In this document: positions 25,819 through 35,507 of the stretch, piece by piece
Position numbering within the stretch: the stretch's first letter is position 1
Layout of the letters: each line of letters starts with the position of its first letter
From: Clostridium sp. OS1-26
Lineage (GTDB): Bacteria > Bacillota > Clostridia > Clostridiales > Clostridiaceae
Length of the DNA: 64,000 bases
Direction: 5' to 3'
Assembly (NCBI RefSeq): GCF_030915445.1
Contig: NZ_CP133264.1
Location: 3,286,001 to 3,350,000 of the forward strand
Translations under genes and position numbers: made by a program
Notes under the pieces: model-generated
What the model was told of the DNA's origin: nothing
What the model saw: only the letters and a program-made list of their open reading frames with translations
Database searches by the model: none

Positions 25819-25904
25819 AGTAAAAGTTATTAAGGTTGTTCCATAAAAAATGCTAAGATAAGATATAAGGAGATAATGTAAATATAGGAAAGGAGAAGCC
25901 AAAA

Positions 25905-26807
25905 ATGAGTGAAATTTTATCAATTAATAATAAAAAATATATTTATAGATGTAATTATAAAGATGACAGTGTGTTAAGAAATAGTTTTAATAGTTTAACA
26001 GAAAAAACTTATGGTTTTAATTTTAAACAATGGTATGAGGATGGGTATTGGGAGGACAAATATATACCATATTCTTTGTTAGATGGAGACAAAGTCGTAG
26101 CTAATGTTTCAGTAAATATCATGGATTTTTTGATTTTAGGGGAGCAAAAGAAATATATACAAATTGGAACGGTCATGACAGATGAGGAGTATAGAGGACA
26201 AGGATTAAGCAGAGCACTTATGGAGGCAGTATTAAAGGAGTGGGAGGATAGATGTGATCTTATTTATCTTTTTGCTAATGATAGTGTTCTTGATTTTTAT
26301 CCGAAATTTGGATTTGATGTGTGCAATGAATATCAATACTCAATAAACAAAATTAAAGAGGACAAGTCAGAAAAAATAAGAAAGATGAGCATGGATAATT
26401 ATAATGATAGAGAATTTGTTTACAATATTGTTTGTAATACAATATCTTTCTCAAAGGTCTCTATGAAAAATAATGCATCTCTTATAATGTTTTATTGTAC
26501 ATATTTTATGAAGGACAGTATTTATTATATTGAAGACTATGATGCTGTCCTTATTTGTGATTTTAATGAAGATGTTTTATATGTGCAGGATGTGTTTGCA
26601 ATAAGAGAGATAAAGTTAGATAAAATTATTAATGCAATGATGAGCGAAAAAACTAAGAAAGTAGTTTTAGGATTTACTCCAAACAATATTTCTCATTATG
26701 AGAAATATTTGAAAAATGAGAAGGATACTACTCTTTTTACTAAGACGGGGAAAGATAATCCATTTAAAATAAGAGACTTAATGTTCCCAGTATTGTCTCA
26801 TGCATAA
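25905..26807 (+). CDS. GNAT acetyltransferase, Eis-like layout
   Basis: 300 aa. An N-terminal GNAT domain contains QIGTVMTDEEYRGQGLSRALMEAVL (acetyl-CoA loop RGQGLS) and ANDSVLDFYPKFGFD. A second half without clear motifs resembles the degenerate domain of longer, Eis-type GNATs. Start ATG 25905 follows GAAAGGAGAAG. The substrate is unknown. It ends shortly before a terminator at 26861. Confidence 0.82.
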   Translation: MSEILSINNKKYIYRCNYKDDSVLRNSFNSLTEKTYGFNFKQWYEDGYWEDKYIPYSLLDGDKVVANVSVNIMDFLILGEQKKYIQIGTVMTDEEYRGQGLSRALMEAVLKEWEDRCDLIYLFANDSVLDFYPKFGFDVCNEYQYSINKIKEDKSEKIRKMSMDNYNDREFVYNIVCNTISFSKVSMKNNASLIMFYCTYFMKDSIYYIEDYDAVLICDFNEDVLYVQDVFAIREIKLDKIINAMMSEKTKKVVLGFTPNNISHYEKYLKNEKDTTLFTKTGKDNPFKIRDLMFPVLSHA

Positions 26808-26860
26808 TGATAAATAAAAGGGGAAAGGATTCGATTTGTGTAAAGATTGTTTATGCTTTA

Positions 26861-26893
26861 GGAAAAAAGGTAGCTGGATTGCTGCCTTTTTCC
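26861..26893 (+). terminator. Terminator of GNAT gene
   Basis: GGAAAAAAGGTAGC (26861-26874) pairs with GCTGCCTTTTTCC (26881-26893) around TGGATT; the T run is part of the stem. Confidence 0.65.
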
Positions 26894-26986
26894 AACTTTA
26901 AAATTGAATTTAGGCAACATCATACAAGAACTGTTAAATTATTTATGTTATCCTTAAACACAAATAGAAAGAAAGGATGAGAATTA

Positions 26987-27810
26987 ATGCAAAACGAAAT
27001 TCGGAATATTTGTTTTGATACAGAGTTGAATATAGAAGCTTATAATTTTAAAGGCATTATGCAGAAGTTCCCAAATCATTTTCATGAGTACTATGTAGTT
27101 GGCTTTATTGAAAGCGGGCGGAGATATTTATCTTGTAAAAATAAAAAGTATACCATAGAAACAGGTGATTTAATCTTGTTTAATCCTGGTGACAATCATA
27201 CATGTAAACAGATTGACGGCAGAACACTTGATTACCGCTGTATTAACATTCAGCAGGAGGTAATGAGAAAAGCTGTGTTTGAAATAACAGGCAAGGATTA
27301 TTTGCCTTATTTTAAAGAACCTGTCCTATTTCACAATGATCTTGTGTCTACTTTGCGTGAGTTGCATCTTATGGTGATGATGGAGGAAAAAGAGTTCAAA
27401 AAGAGGAGACATTTTTATTCATAATTCAACAGTTGATAACCGAATATGCCGATGCGGTTTCTGTAGCTGCTTCACAGGAGGCAAACTCAGAGATAAAGGC
27501 TGTGTGTGATTATTTAGAAAACAATTATATGAAAAATATTGCACTAAATGACCTAAGTGATTTAGCAGGAATAAATAAATATTATTTGATACGCTCTTTT
27601 ACAAAACAAAAAGGGATATCCCCTTATAGTTATCTTGAAACCATCCGTATTGGCAAGGCGAAGAAACTATTGGAACAGGGGATTGCTCCAATAGACGTAG
27701 CGTTACAAACAGGCTTTACGGACCAAAGCCATTTCACAAACTTTTTTAAAAAGCTAATTGGACTGACACCGAAGCAATACATGAACATTTTTATAGATGA
27801 CAAGGAGTGA
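26987..27810 (+). CDS. AraC-family transcriptional regulator, frame broken near 27398
   Basis: About 274 aa when restored. A cupin-type AraC_binding domain comes first (FPNHFHEYYVVGFIESGRRYLSCKNKKYTIETGDLILFNPGDNHTC). The C-terminal double HTH follows (NIALNDLSDLAGINKYYLIRSFTKQKGISPYSYLETIRIGKAKKLL and PIDVALQTGFTDQSHFTNFFKKLIGLTPKQY). The break is an A5 run (27398-27402); one extra A gives FKKEETFLFIIQQLITEYAD. The DUF2000 gene follows 5 bp later with the same orientation and is probably its partner. The effector is unknown. Confidence 0.88.
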
Positions 27811-27815
27811 AATAA

Positions 27816-28241
27816 ATGATAACAGAACAGGATACAAAATGTGTTATGATCATAGATGAAAATCTTCCTTTAGGGATTCTTGCAAATACCGCCGCAATAC
27901 TGGGTATTACATTAGGAAAGCATGCTCCTGAACTAGTGGGCAAAGATGCTACTGATGCTTCGGGGCAAAGTCATTTAGGTATTATTACAATACCTGTGCC
28001 AATTCTCAAAGGGAACAAGGAAATTCTTAGAGAATTAAGAGAAAAACTATACACTTCTGGCTATGACGATATTATTGTGGCTGACTTTTCTGATGTTGCA
28101 CAAAGCTGCAATATTTACAGCGAATATTTACAGAAGGCATCAACCATATTAGAAACGGAGCATACCTATTTTGGTCTTGTCATCTACGGTAATAAGAAAA
28201 AAGTCAACAAGCTAACGGGGAGTATACCTTTATTAAGATAA
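27816..28241 (+). CDS. DUF2000-family protein
   Basis: 141 aa. VMIIDENLPLGILANTAAILGITLGKHAPELVG at the start, and HLGIITIPVPILKGN in the middle, identify the DUF2000 family (peptidyl-tRNA hydrolase-like fold, no known reaction). It is almost certainly co-transcribed with the AraC regulator upstream (5-bp gap; ribosome site AAGGAGTG). DUF2000 genes beside AraC regulators recur in Firmicutes. No function is inferred. Confidence 0.85.
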   Translation: MITEQDTKCVMIIDENLPLGILANTAAILGITLGKHAPELVGKDATDASGQSHLGIITIPVPILKGNKEILRELREKLYTSGYDDIIVADFSDVAQSCNIYSEYLQKASTILETEHTYFGLVIYGNKKKVNKLTGSIPLLR

Positions 28242-28517
28242 TGAGTATGATGTATAGTTATGTTTAATTTTTATATCTCTTATAAAGCGATGCAACTAGC
28301 ATAATTGAAAGTACAAACGATGCTTTTGAAAATTGAATAATTCGGTGTTAGAAAATAGAAATATGTATATTTTATACAAGTGATAATATGATATATATGT
28401 TATAATTTTTATAGAAATTAGGTTGAAGCTGCAATTTAATTTAAAACAATAGTAAATAATGAATTTATCAAGGTTATATTTTATAAAATTATTAAATAAT
28501 TAAAAGGAGGTAAAACA

Positions 28518-28961
28518 TTGAATTGGGAACTAAAAAAATTTGAAGAATTAAAAGTTGAAGAAATATACAAAATTTTAAAAATAAGAAATGAAGTATTTAT
28601 TGTAGAACAGCAGTGTGCTTACCAAGATTGTGACAGTAAAGACGAAAATTCATATCATTTATACCTTGAAAATAATGGTGAGATTATTGCATATTTAAGA
28701 ATCTTAAAAAAAGGAGTTTCATATGATGAAATATCTATTGGACGAGTATTGGTACATAAAAAGTATCGAGGCAAAGGTATATCAAGAGAAATGATGTTAA
28801 AAGCAATCAAGTTCATAGAACTAAATTTAAATGAAAAAGAGATTAAGATTCAAGCACAATCATATTTGGTTAATTTTTATGGAAGTCTTGGTTTTAAGGA
28901 AACTTCAAATGAGTATTTAGAAGATAATATTCCACATATAGATATGCTATATAAAAAATAG
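28518..28961 (+). CDS. ElaA-type GNAT acetyltransferase
   Basis: 147 aa. WELKKFEELKVEEIYKILKIRNEVFIVEQQCAYQDCDSKDENSYHL is the ElaA signature, followed by SIGRVLVHKKYRGKGISREMM with the acetyl-CoA loop RGKGIS. TTG start 28518 with AAAAGGAGG 8 bp upstream. The 276 bp before it hold only AT-rich promoter-like sequence (TATAAT at 28401). The substrate is unknown. Confidence 0.88.
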   Translation: MNWELKKFEELKVEEIYKILKIRNEVFIVEQQCAYQDCDSKDENSYHLYLENNGEIIAYLRILKKGVSYDEISIGRVLVHKKYRGKGISREMMLKAIKFIELNLNEKEIKIQAQSYLVNFYGSLGFKETSNEYLEDNIPHIDMLYKK

Positions 28962-29064
28962 AATAATATAATATGCTATAAAATAAAAATTGTATTATTC
29001 TTATTTTGTTGAATTTATACCTGTAATGATGTAATTAAATAGCTCTATATAAGGAGTGAATAAT

Positions 29065-29490
29065 ATGAGTCAAATCTTAAATTTAAGACCATCTGAAGAA
29101 GATATATTAAAAATTCGAAGAAAATTACAAGAATATAATTCCGATTTTTTTGAAATAAAAGATGAACCGTGTTTTACAATTTCAGAAATTAATGAATATA
29201 ACGAATTAGTTGGAGGAATTGTATGTACTATTGTTGGACAATGGTTAGAAATTGACTTTTTATGGATTAGAGATGAGCAGCGTGGAAAAGGTTTAGGTAA
29301 AAAACTATTGTATGAAGCCGAAAGAATAGGAATGGAAAATAAGTGTAAGAAAGCATTTTTAACTACTATGAATTTTCAGGCACAACCATTCTATTTAAAA
29401 TATGGATATAAAACAGTATATATACAAAAGGAATATCCAATAATAAATGAAAAGTATTTTATGGAAAAGGAATTAAATAAAAATGTATAA
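29065..29490 (+). CDS. GNAT acetyltransferase
   Basis: 141 aa. LWIRDEQRGKGLGKKLLYEAERIG carries the acetyl-CoA loop RGKGLG. KKAFLTTMNFQAQPFYLKYGYKTV is the usual C-terminal strand. ATG 29065 is preferred over GTG 29056 because AAGGAG (29051-29056) sits 8 bp upstream. It is the third of four consecutive acetyltransferase genes in 25.9-30 kb. The substrate is unknown. Confidence 0.87.
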   Translation: MSQILNLRPSEEDILKIRRKLQEYNSDFFEIKDEPCFTISEINEYNELVGGIVCTIVGQWLEIDFLWIRDEQRGKGLGKKLLYEAERIGMENKCKKAFLTTMNFQAQPFYLKYGYKTVYIQKEYPIINEKYFMEKELNKNV

Positions 29491-29557
29491 AATGGAAGGA
29501 AGTGAACTTTAGTGAGGGCTTGGTAGTTATGATATACTATCTCACTAAATATAAATA

Positions 29558-29986
29558 ATGATTAAGGAATTAGAAAAATTTGAAATAGAAGAAGTTATGA
29601 ATATATGGTTGAAAACCAACATTACTGCTCATAGATTCATACCAGAACAATATTGGACTAAAAATTATGATCTTGTTAAAAATGAATATATGCCTGTTTC
29701 TAAAACCTTTGTTTATAAAGAAAAGGATGTAATTAAAGGATTTATAAGCATCATAAACAATTCATTTATTGGTGCATTATTTGTTTTAGAAGAGTATCAT
29801 GGACAAGGTATTGGCAAAGAACTAATAAATTATTGTAAATCTCTATATTCAAGTTTAGAATTAGGAGTTTATGTTGAAAATGTGTCCGCAGTTGATTTCT
29901 ATAAGCATTGTGGTTTTAAGGTAAAAGAAGAGCAGATCAGTGAAGATTCTGGTTTTAGAGAATATATAATGTCATGGATAAAATAA
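29558..29986 (+). CDS. GNAT acetyltransferase (YjaB-like)
   Basis: 142 aa. MIKELEKFEIEEVMNIWLKTNITAHRFIPEQYW and ALFVLEEYHGQGIGKELINYCKS (loop HGQGIG) mark a YjaB-type GNAT. The ending is VDFYKHCGFKVKEEQ. No good ribosome site precedes ATG 29558. Instead a TTTAGTGAG/CTCACTAAA hairpin (about 29509-29548) lies directly upstream, which could expose or hide translation initiation. It ends in a terminator. Confidence 0.85.
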   Translation: MIKELEKFEIEEVMNIWLKTNITAHRFIPEQYWTKNYDLVKNEYMPVSKTFVYKEKDVIKGFISIINNSFIGALFVLEEYHGQGIGKELINYCKSLYSSLELGVYVENVSAVDFYKHCGFKVKEEQISEDSGFREYIMSWIK

Positions 29987-29995
29987 ATATAGAAT

Positions 29996-30040
29996 GAGAG
30001 ATGGTGAAATTTATTTAATATTCATCATCTCTCTATTTTT
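29996..30040 (+). terminator. Terminator after GNAT cluster
   Basis: GAGAGATGGTGAA (29996-30008) pairs with TTCATCATCTCTC (30021-30033), followed by TATTTTT. Confidence 0.8.
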
Positions 30041-30210
30041 GAGGACAATCTTTAGAAATTCTTTAGATTTATCACAAGATTATCTTTAAAAAGTAAGTGT
30101 ATTATGAAGGCAGATAAATGAGGGGAGCAGCAGAAAATGACTATGGAGTGAAAATTAACTATGATATTATATAATTTGGAACAATTTTATAGAAAGAGGT
30201 ATGTGAATAA

Positions 30211-30915
30211 ATGAATATATATAATATTTTAGTTGTGGAAGATGAAATAGACATAGCAATTGCAATAGAAGCTTATCTAGTGAATCAAGGTTATAAGGTT
30301 TTCATCGGACATAATGGATTTGAAGGTTTAGAAATAATAGAAAAAGAGGAAATACATCTAGCAATTATAGATGTAATGATGCCCAAAATGGATGGTATAA
30401 CATTTATCATGAAGCTTAGAGAAAATTATGATTTCCCAGTAATAATGTTATCTGCAAAATCTGAGGAGGTAGACAAGATAATGGGACTAAACATTGGAGC
30501 AGATGATTATGTAACAAAACCCTTTAGACCTCTTGAACTTTTGGCAAGAGTAAATTCTCAGCTTAGAAGGTATACTAAGTTTTTAAATATGGTTAAGGGG
30601 ACAAGTACTGCAGATAATGTCTATGTAATCGGTGGACTAGAGCTTAATATAGATACAAAAGAAGTAACTATAGATGGAAATTTTATAAAAACTACCCCCA
30701 GCGAGTTTAAGATTCTTACATTGCTTATGAAAAATCCAGGAAGGGTTTTTCCTGCAGAAGAAATATATGAAAGAGTTTGGAAGGAACAAGCCATAAACAC
30801 AGATACGATAATGGTTCATGTAAGAAACATAAGAGAAAAAATAGAGATAAATCCTAAAAGTCCAAAATATTTAAAGGTGGTGTGGGGTGTTGGATACAAA
30901 ATTGAAAAACAGTAA
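30211..30915 (+). CDS. OmpR/PhoB-family response regulator
   Basis: 234 aa. The receiver domain has the acidic pair ED11, phospho-acceptor Asp54 in IIDVMMPKMDG, and Lys in VTKPFRP. The winged-helix output domain is TPSEFKILTLLMKNPGRVFPAEEIYERVWKE...VHVRNIREKIE. Its 3' end overlaps the kinase gene by 29 bp, so the two are coupled. The closest named type is the VanR/YycF-like group; the stimulus is unknown. Confidence 0.92.
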   Translation: MNIYNILVVEDEIDIAIAIEAYLVNQGYKVFIGHNGFEGLEIIEKEEIHLAIIDVMMPKMDGITFIMKLRENYDFPVIMLSAKSEEVDKIMGLNIGADDYVTKPFRPLELLARVNSQLRRYTKFLNMVKGTSTADNVYVIGGLELNIDTKEVTIDGNFIKTTPSEFKILTLLMKNPGRVFPAEEIYERVWKEQAINTDTIMVHVRNIREKIEINPKSPKYLKVVWGVGYKIEKQ

Positions 30916-33061
30916 AAGTAAATATATTATAAACATAATTATTCTACTAGTGCTACTAGCTTCTTCCGTAGGAATGTATTCTACATATCCTATAATAAAG
31001 GAAGGTAGCAAAAAATATGAAGAAAATGTTTTTGAAAGAGGTGGGTTTTTTTCAAGTTATATAGCAAATAGCAATTATTGTATATATGTTGATATTTTAA
31101 ATAAAAAAGAAAATAAAGATATTGAACCATCAAATATCTTGTTAAACCTTGATAAAAAATATGATAATTACACACAGGAAAGTGTAGAAGTTTATAAAGA
31201 TACATTTAATAAAGAGATAAGTGAATATAAAAGAAACTTAGATGAAGGTTTAAAGAATTTAGAGTATTATGCAATAGAAAAAGATAGTAAATTAGTATTA
31301 AGAAGAAGTCAAGATGGCATAAACTCTCTGATAGAGGATAATGTTGTCATTAATCCTATTGAGCAAAGCCTTAATAAAAAATATAGCTTCTATATAGTTA
31401 TTGACTATGATAATCAAGGGAATAGAACAATTAAAAAGCTTTATGGTGCAGATATGTTAAGCTTATCAAACCAGTTTAAAAATGATGAAGCAAACATCAG
31501 AAGTGCTTTAGAAATTAAGCCTATTAAGAATATGACTTATGTTTATGCTATTCCAAAAGAGTTAAAATATAAAGATTTAATATTTTCTCATATAGAGAAT
31601 AGTGAAAGATACTCTTACCAAAATAAATTAACATTTTGTACGATTATAGCCTTTTTTATCTGCATAGCAATAGTTGCTTTCATGACTCCATATAAAATAT
31701 CAAAGGAGTTAATTGGATTTAAAAAGATTGCTAAATTACCTATAGAGATAATTGGTTTTGTAATTTTTATGATATCTCTACTGACATGTGCAGCACCTGA
31801 GCTTATTACTATCAGCATAATAAATAAAGAATTACCTAAACTTTTACCAATAGATGTGAGTCAAGAACTTGTTTACAGGTCAATAAATATTCTTTATTGG
31901 TTCATATGCTTTGGGGCAGCGTTTGTTTCAATTATTATTATAAAGCATATTTTTAAAACTGGAATTAGAGAATATATAAAAGGAAATTCCTTGATATATA
32001 AAATTTTAAGAAGCATTTGGAGAGCTAGTGGGAGAGTCAATAAAAAGTTCTGCGGTTATCTAAGAAATATAGACTTAAAAGAAAAAAATACTAAAAAACT
32101 TGCAATATTATTAGGAATAAATTTAATTATAGTATCAATAATAAGCTGCTTTTGGTTTTTGGGAATTATAGTAGCAGTAATATACACTGTTATATTATTT
32201 GTAATAGTAAGAAAACATTATAATAATATAAGTAGTAAATATAATAAGCTCCTTGAAGCTGCAAACAAAATAGCAGAAGGTAATTTGGATATAATTGTTG
32301 AAGATGACTTAGGAGTGTTTAATGCTTTTAAGAAAGAAATAGAAAGTATACAGAAGGGCTTTAAGAAGGCTGTAAACGAAGAAGTAAAAAGCCAAAGAAT
32401 GAAGACAGAGCTTATTACCAATGTTTCTCACGATCTAAAAACGCCTTTAACAGCTATTATTACTTATGTAGATTTGCTAAAAGATGAAAATCTCTCAGTG
32501 GAAAAACGTAAGGAATATTTAAATACATTAGATAGAAAATCACAAAGATTGCAAGAATTAATAGAGGATTTATTTGAAGTGAGCAAAGCCACAAGTGGGA
32601 ACATAAATTTGAATATTGTAGATGTAGATGTAGTGGACTTAATGAAGCAAACCTTACTTGAATTAGATGATAAAATATTAAAAGCATCACTTATAATAAA
32701 AACAAACTACCCAAAATCAAAGATAATATTGCATTTAGACAGCCAACGTATCTTTAGAGTCTTCGAGAATTTAATAATTAATATAACTAAGTATGCCATG
32801 AAAGGTTCAAGGGTATATATAGATATTGTATCTAAAGAAGATAAGGTAGAAATAACACTAAAAAATATGGCAGCCAATGAAATAGATTTTAATGTAGACG
32901 AGATAGCGGAACGATTTGTAAGAGGAGATAAAGCACGTACTGCAGATGGGTCAGGCCTAGGACTAGCTATAGCGAAAAGCTTTGTAGAACTTCAAGGTGG
33001 AGAGCTAAATATAAGTGTTGATGGGGATTTATTTAAGGTTACTATAACTTTTCCGAAATAG
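30887..33061 (+). CDS. Membrane sensor histidine kinase
   Basis: 724 aa. TM1 (about 12-30) is followed by a ~200-residue extracytoplasmic domain, a block of several membrane segments (about 245-365 and 400-440), and a HAMP-like linker. HisKA follows with NVSHDLKTPLTAI (phospho-His). The HATPase has an N box FENLIINITKYA, in which Thr-Lys-Tyr replaces the commoner Ala-x-Lys-Tyr, and a G box DGSGLGLAIAKSF. GTG 30887 follows AAAGGTGG. It pairs with the overlapping response regulator. The multi-TM sensor suggests a membrane or envelope signal. Confidence 0.9.
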   Translation: MLDTKLKNSKSKYIINIIILLVLLASSVGMYSTYPIIKEGSKKYEENVFERGGFFSSYIANSNYCIYVDILNKKENKDIEPSNILLNLDKKYDNYTQESVEVYKDTFNKEISEYKRNLDEGLKNLEYYAIEKDSKLVLRRSQDGINSLIEDNVVINPIEQSLNKKYSFYIVIDYDNQGNRTIKKLYGADMLSLSNQFKNDEANIRSALEIKPIKNMTYVYAIPKELKYKDLIFSHIENSERYSYQNKLTFCTIIAFFICIAIVAFMTPYKISKELIGFKKIAKLPIEIIGFVIFMISLLTCAAPELITISIINKELPKLLPIDVSQELVYRSINILYWFICFGAAFVSIIIIKHIFKTGIREYIKGNSLIYKILRSIWRASGRVNKKFCGYLRNIDLKEKNTKKLAILLGINLIIVSIISCFWFLGIIVAVIYTVILFVIVRKHYNNISSKYNKLLEAANKIAEGNLDIIVEDDLGVFNAFKKEIESIQKGFKKAVNEEVKSQRMKTELITNVSHDLKTPLTAIITYVDLLKDENLSVEKRKEYLNTLDRKSQRLQELIEDLFEVSKATSGNINLNIVDVDVVDLMKQTLLELDDKILKASLIIKTNYPKSKIILHLDSQRIFRVFENLIINITKYAMKGSRVYIDIVSKEDKVEITLKNMAANEIDFNVDEIAERFVRGDKARTADGSGLGLAIAKSFVELQGGELNISVDGDLFKVTITFPK

Positions 33062-33238
33062 ATATATAATATAGCTGAATGAAATAAATAGTATAGTGTT
33101 GATTATTATAAGTTACCCTAAGCTAACTTTAATATAATTTATGCTTATAGTTCTAAAAGGGTGCTAATATAAATAAAATAATAAGTTAACCTGTTATGCC
33201 AATTAAATAAACGAATTCTGTTCATAATAGGAATTTAT

Positions 33239-33270
33239 GATGAGACACAAGTCTCATCTTTTTTGTTTTT
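33239..33270 (+). terminator. Terminator of two-component operon
   Basis: GATGAGAC (33239-33246), loop ACAA, GTCTCATC (33251-33258), then TTTTTTGTTTTT. A clear rho-independent terminator. Confidence 0.85.
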
Positions 33271-33335
33271 AATTTTAATTTTATCAATGTTATATCTTAA
33301 ATATTTCATAAAAAATATTATTTTTTTGTAATGCA

Positions 33336-33364
33336 TTGAAAGAAAATGTCTAAAATTATATAAT
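33336..33364 (+). promoter_or_regulatory. Promoter of TPR-protein gene
   Basis: -35 TTGAAA (33336-33341), a 17-bp spacer, -10 TATAAT (33359-33364), in an otherwise featureless AT-rich interval. Confidence 0.7.
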
Positions 33365-33472
33365 TAATATATAAAATTTAGCGTTATTTGTAATATGTAG
33401 AAATTTAAGATATTTATTTGACGTTTTATGGTAAAAATAGAATTGCATTTGAAACAAAGGGGGACTGGGCTC

Positions 33473-34597
33473 GTGAATTTTAATTACGAAATAGAAAAAA
33501 TAAATCCTATAAATATTAGTGATGAGGAATTTAACGTATATAAAATTCCCAATAATGTTCGAAAATCCATAGCCCTATATAACAAATCCGTTATAAATTT
33601 TAAAATAAGTTGTGTGGATTTAGCTATAACCGATCTAAAAAAGTCATTATCTCTTAATCCTGATTTTTCTGAAGCAATAAAGCTTTTAGGACTCTGTTAT
33701 GTTTATAAAAAGGATTTTGACAAAGCTGAAAAGTTGTTCGAAAAACTAGCTAAATATGATATATATACTGTGGAGGCAAATAAGTATTTAAAGGAAATGA
33801 AAACTGACAGAACTGTCTCAAAGGCTCTTGATACCATAAAAAATGCTAGTTCAACTTCAGCTAATGACATGAAGAGAGAGAGTATTGCAAAATTGTCTGC
33901 ATATAGAGATAAAATAAAGAAGACTAAAAAGTTTATTGTACCATTCTTAGCAGCTACTATAATAATTGCTATTGCAGGAGTGGCTTATTGTAATCGTTCT
34001 AATATCCAAAGTATGTTTAATAAATCTCAAAAGGTTGAGCTTGAAAAAAACAAAGAACTTGAACAGCAAAAAGCAATAAGTGACAAAAACAAGGAAATGG
34101 ATGAGAAGCAGAAGAGATTGCAAAAGAACATAGAAGCTACAAAAGCAGAGCTTGACAATTATAAAAATAAAAATAATACTATTTCAATTCTTAACGATGC
34201 TGAGAAATTTTATTCTGAGGGGAATTACGAAGGGTCATTGGACAATTTGATAACGTTAAAGTCTTTAAAAATGGATGATGCAGAAAAATCAAGGTTTGAT
34301 AAACTATGGAATAGAATAAAAACAAATGATGTATGGACTATATATAACCAGGGAAATAAATTGTATAAACAGGGAAATTACCGAGAGGCATTGCCAAAAC
34401 TTTTAAAAGTTCAACAAGTTGCACCGGAATTAAATGTTATGCCATGGACTCTTTATCAGATAGGAAATTGTTATAAACAAACTAATGATACTAAAAATGC
34501 GATTGTATATTTTGAAAAAGTTAAAAATGATTATCCAAATACTGAATATGCAAGATACTCTGAAGGTATGATTAATGAAATAAATAGCAAGAAATAG
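33473..34597 (+). CDS. TPR-repeat membrane protein
   Basis: About 374 aa. N-terminal TPR repeats (VRKSIALYNKSVINFKISCVDLAITDLKKSLSLNPDFSEAIKLLGLCYVYKKDFDKAEKLFEKL) lie on the cytoplasmic side. Then come one membrane helix (FIVPFLAATIIIAIAGVAYC, about 160-180), a charged coiled coil (KELEQQKAISDKNKEMDEKQKRLQKNIEATKAEL), and two C-terminal TPRs of the YbgF/tol-pal type (TLYQIGNCYKQTNDTKNAIVYFEKVKNDYPNTEYA). GTG 33473 follows AAAGGGGGA. It is probably a scaffold at the envelope; its partner is unknown. Confidence 0.82.
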   Translation: MNFNYEIEKINPINISDEEFNVYKIPNNVRKSIALYNKSVINFKISCVDLAITDLKKSLSLNPDFSEAIKLLGLCYVYKKDFDKAEKLFEKLAKYDIYTVEANKYLKEMKTDRTVSKALDTIKNASSTSANDMKRESIAKLSAYRDKIKKTKKFIVPFLAATIIIAIAGVAYCNRSNIQSMFNKSQKVELEKNKELEQQKAISDKNKEMDEKQKRLQKNIEATKAELDNYKNKNNTISILNDAEKFYSEGNYEGSLDNLITLKSLKMDDAEKSRFDKLWNRIKTNDVWTIYNQGNKLYKQGNYREALPKLLKVQQVAPELNVMPWTLYQIGNCYKQTNDTKNAIVYFEKVKNDYPNTEYARYSEGMINEINSKK

Positions 34598-34641
34598 CTA
34601 GCCTCCAAACTTGTAAGTTATATTATAAATCTATTGATATC

Positions 34642-34669
34642 ACTAAGGATAATAAACACTATCCTTAGT
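34642..34669 (+). terminator. Hairpin after TPR gene
   Basis: ACTAAGGATA (34642-34651) pairs perfectly with TATCCTTAGT (34660-34669). There is no T tract, so it is a weak terminator or an mRNA-end stabiliser. Confidence 0.45.
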
Positions 34670-34788
34670 TGGTAGCAATAGGTTTTTATATGTTATAATA
34701 ATTTATATTGTTAATAAGTAGCTCCAAGAGCTTTAAAACTAACATAGAAATTGCAGAAGTATGAACTATTATGAAACGGAGTGAAAAA

Positions 34789-35507
34789 ATGCTGCAGGTT
34801 ATAATTTGTGACGACAATTTAGCTTATAGGGATAAGCTAAAAAAAATCATAGAAAATACTATTTTAAGAGGGAACTTAGATTTAGATACAACTCTTTGTA
34901 CAGGGGAACCACAGGAGGTAATAAATTATATCGAGAAAAATAGCATTACCGGTATATATTTTTTAGATGTTGATTTGAAAAGCAATATAAATGGCATAAG
35001 GCTTGGTGAAAAAATTAGGGATTTGGACCCACAGGGATTTATAATATTTACAACTATACATATGGAAATGAGTTATTTAGCATTTAAATATAAAGTAGAA
35101 GCTATGGATTATGTGATTAAGGATGATGATGATTTTAAGTATAGAATAAATAGTTGCCTTATTAAGGCCTACAATGCTTACTATAAAAATAATTCTGCAG
35201 AAGAGTGCATAATAGTAAATGAAGATTCAAGAATAGTATACATAAAACTTTCTGATATTTTGTTTATAGAAACTACAGGTACAGCTCATAAAATAAGGGT
35301 TCATGAAGAAAACAGACAAATTGAGTTTTATGGTAATCTCAAAGATATGCAAAAAAGCTTACTTCTAATTTTTATAGATGTCATAAATCCTACATTGTAA
35401 ATAAAGATAAAATTCATGAAATAGATAGAAAAAGCAATAAAATTATTATGACAAATGGAGAAGAATGTTATGTTTCTTTTAGGTATATGAGAGGGCTTTT
35501 GTTTTGA
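34789..35507 (+). CDS. LytTR-family response regulator (AgrA/ComE type), frame broken near 35351
   Basis: About 240 aa when restored. Receiver: IICDD at residues 5-9 and phospho-acceptor Asp60 in YFLDVDL. The LytTR DNA-binding domain begins at IIVNEDSRIVYIKLSDILFIETTGTAHKIRVHEENRQIEFYGNLKDMQKKL. It continues, after an A6 run (35351-35356) that needs one more A, as TSNFYRCHKSYIVNKDKIHEIDRKSNKIIMTNGEECYVSFRYMRGL. ATG 34789 is preferred for CGGAG 8 bp upstream. The stop overlaps the kinase TTG start by 3 bases. Confidence 0.88.

Noticed and set aside
25866..25881. Start-stop element (AAGGAG then ATGTAA) upstream of the Eis-like GNAT gene
   Set aside because: A two-codon match is easily produced by chance in AT-rich DNA, and no hairpin switch accompanies it.
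28240..28517. Possible riboswitch in the 276-bp gap before the ElaA-type GNAT gene
   Set aside because: No conserved core, terminator or leader ORF could be found; only AT-rich promoter-like sequence.
30121..30165. Four-codon ORF (MTME) before the response regulator at 30211
   Set aside because: Too short, and no competing RNA arms or terminator are present between it and the gene.
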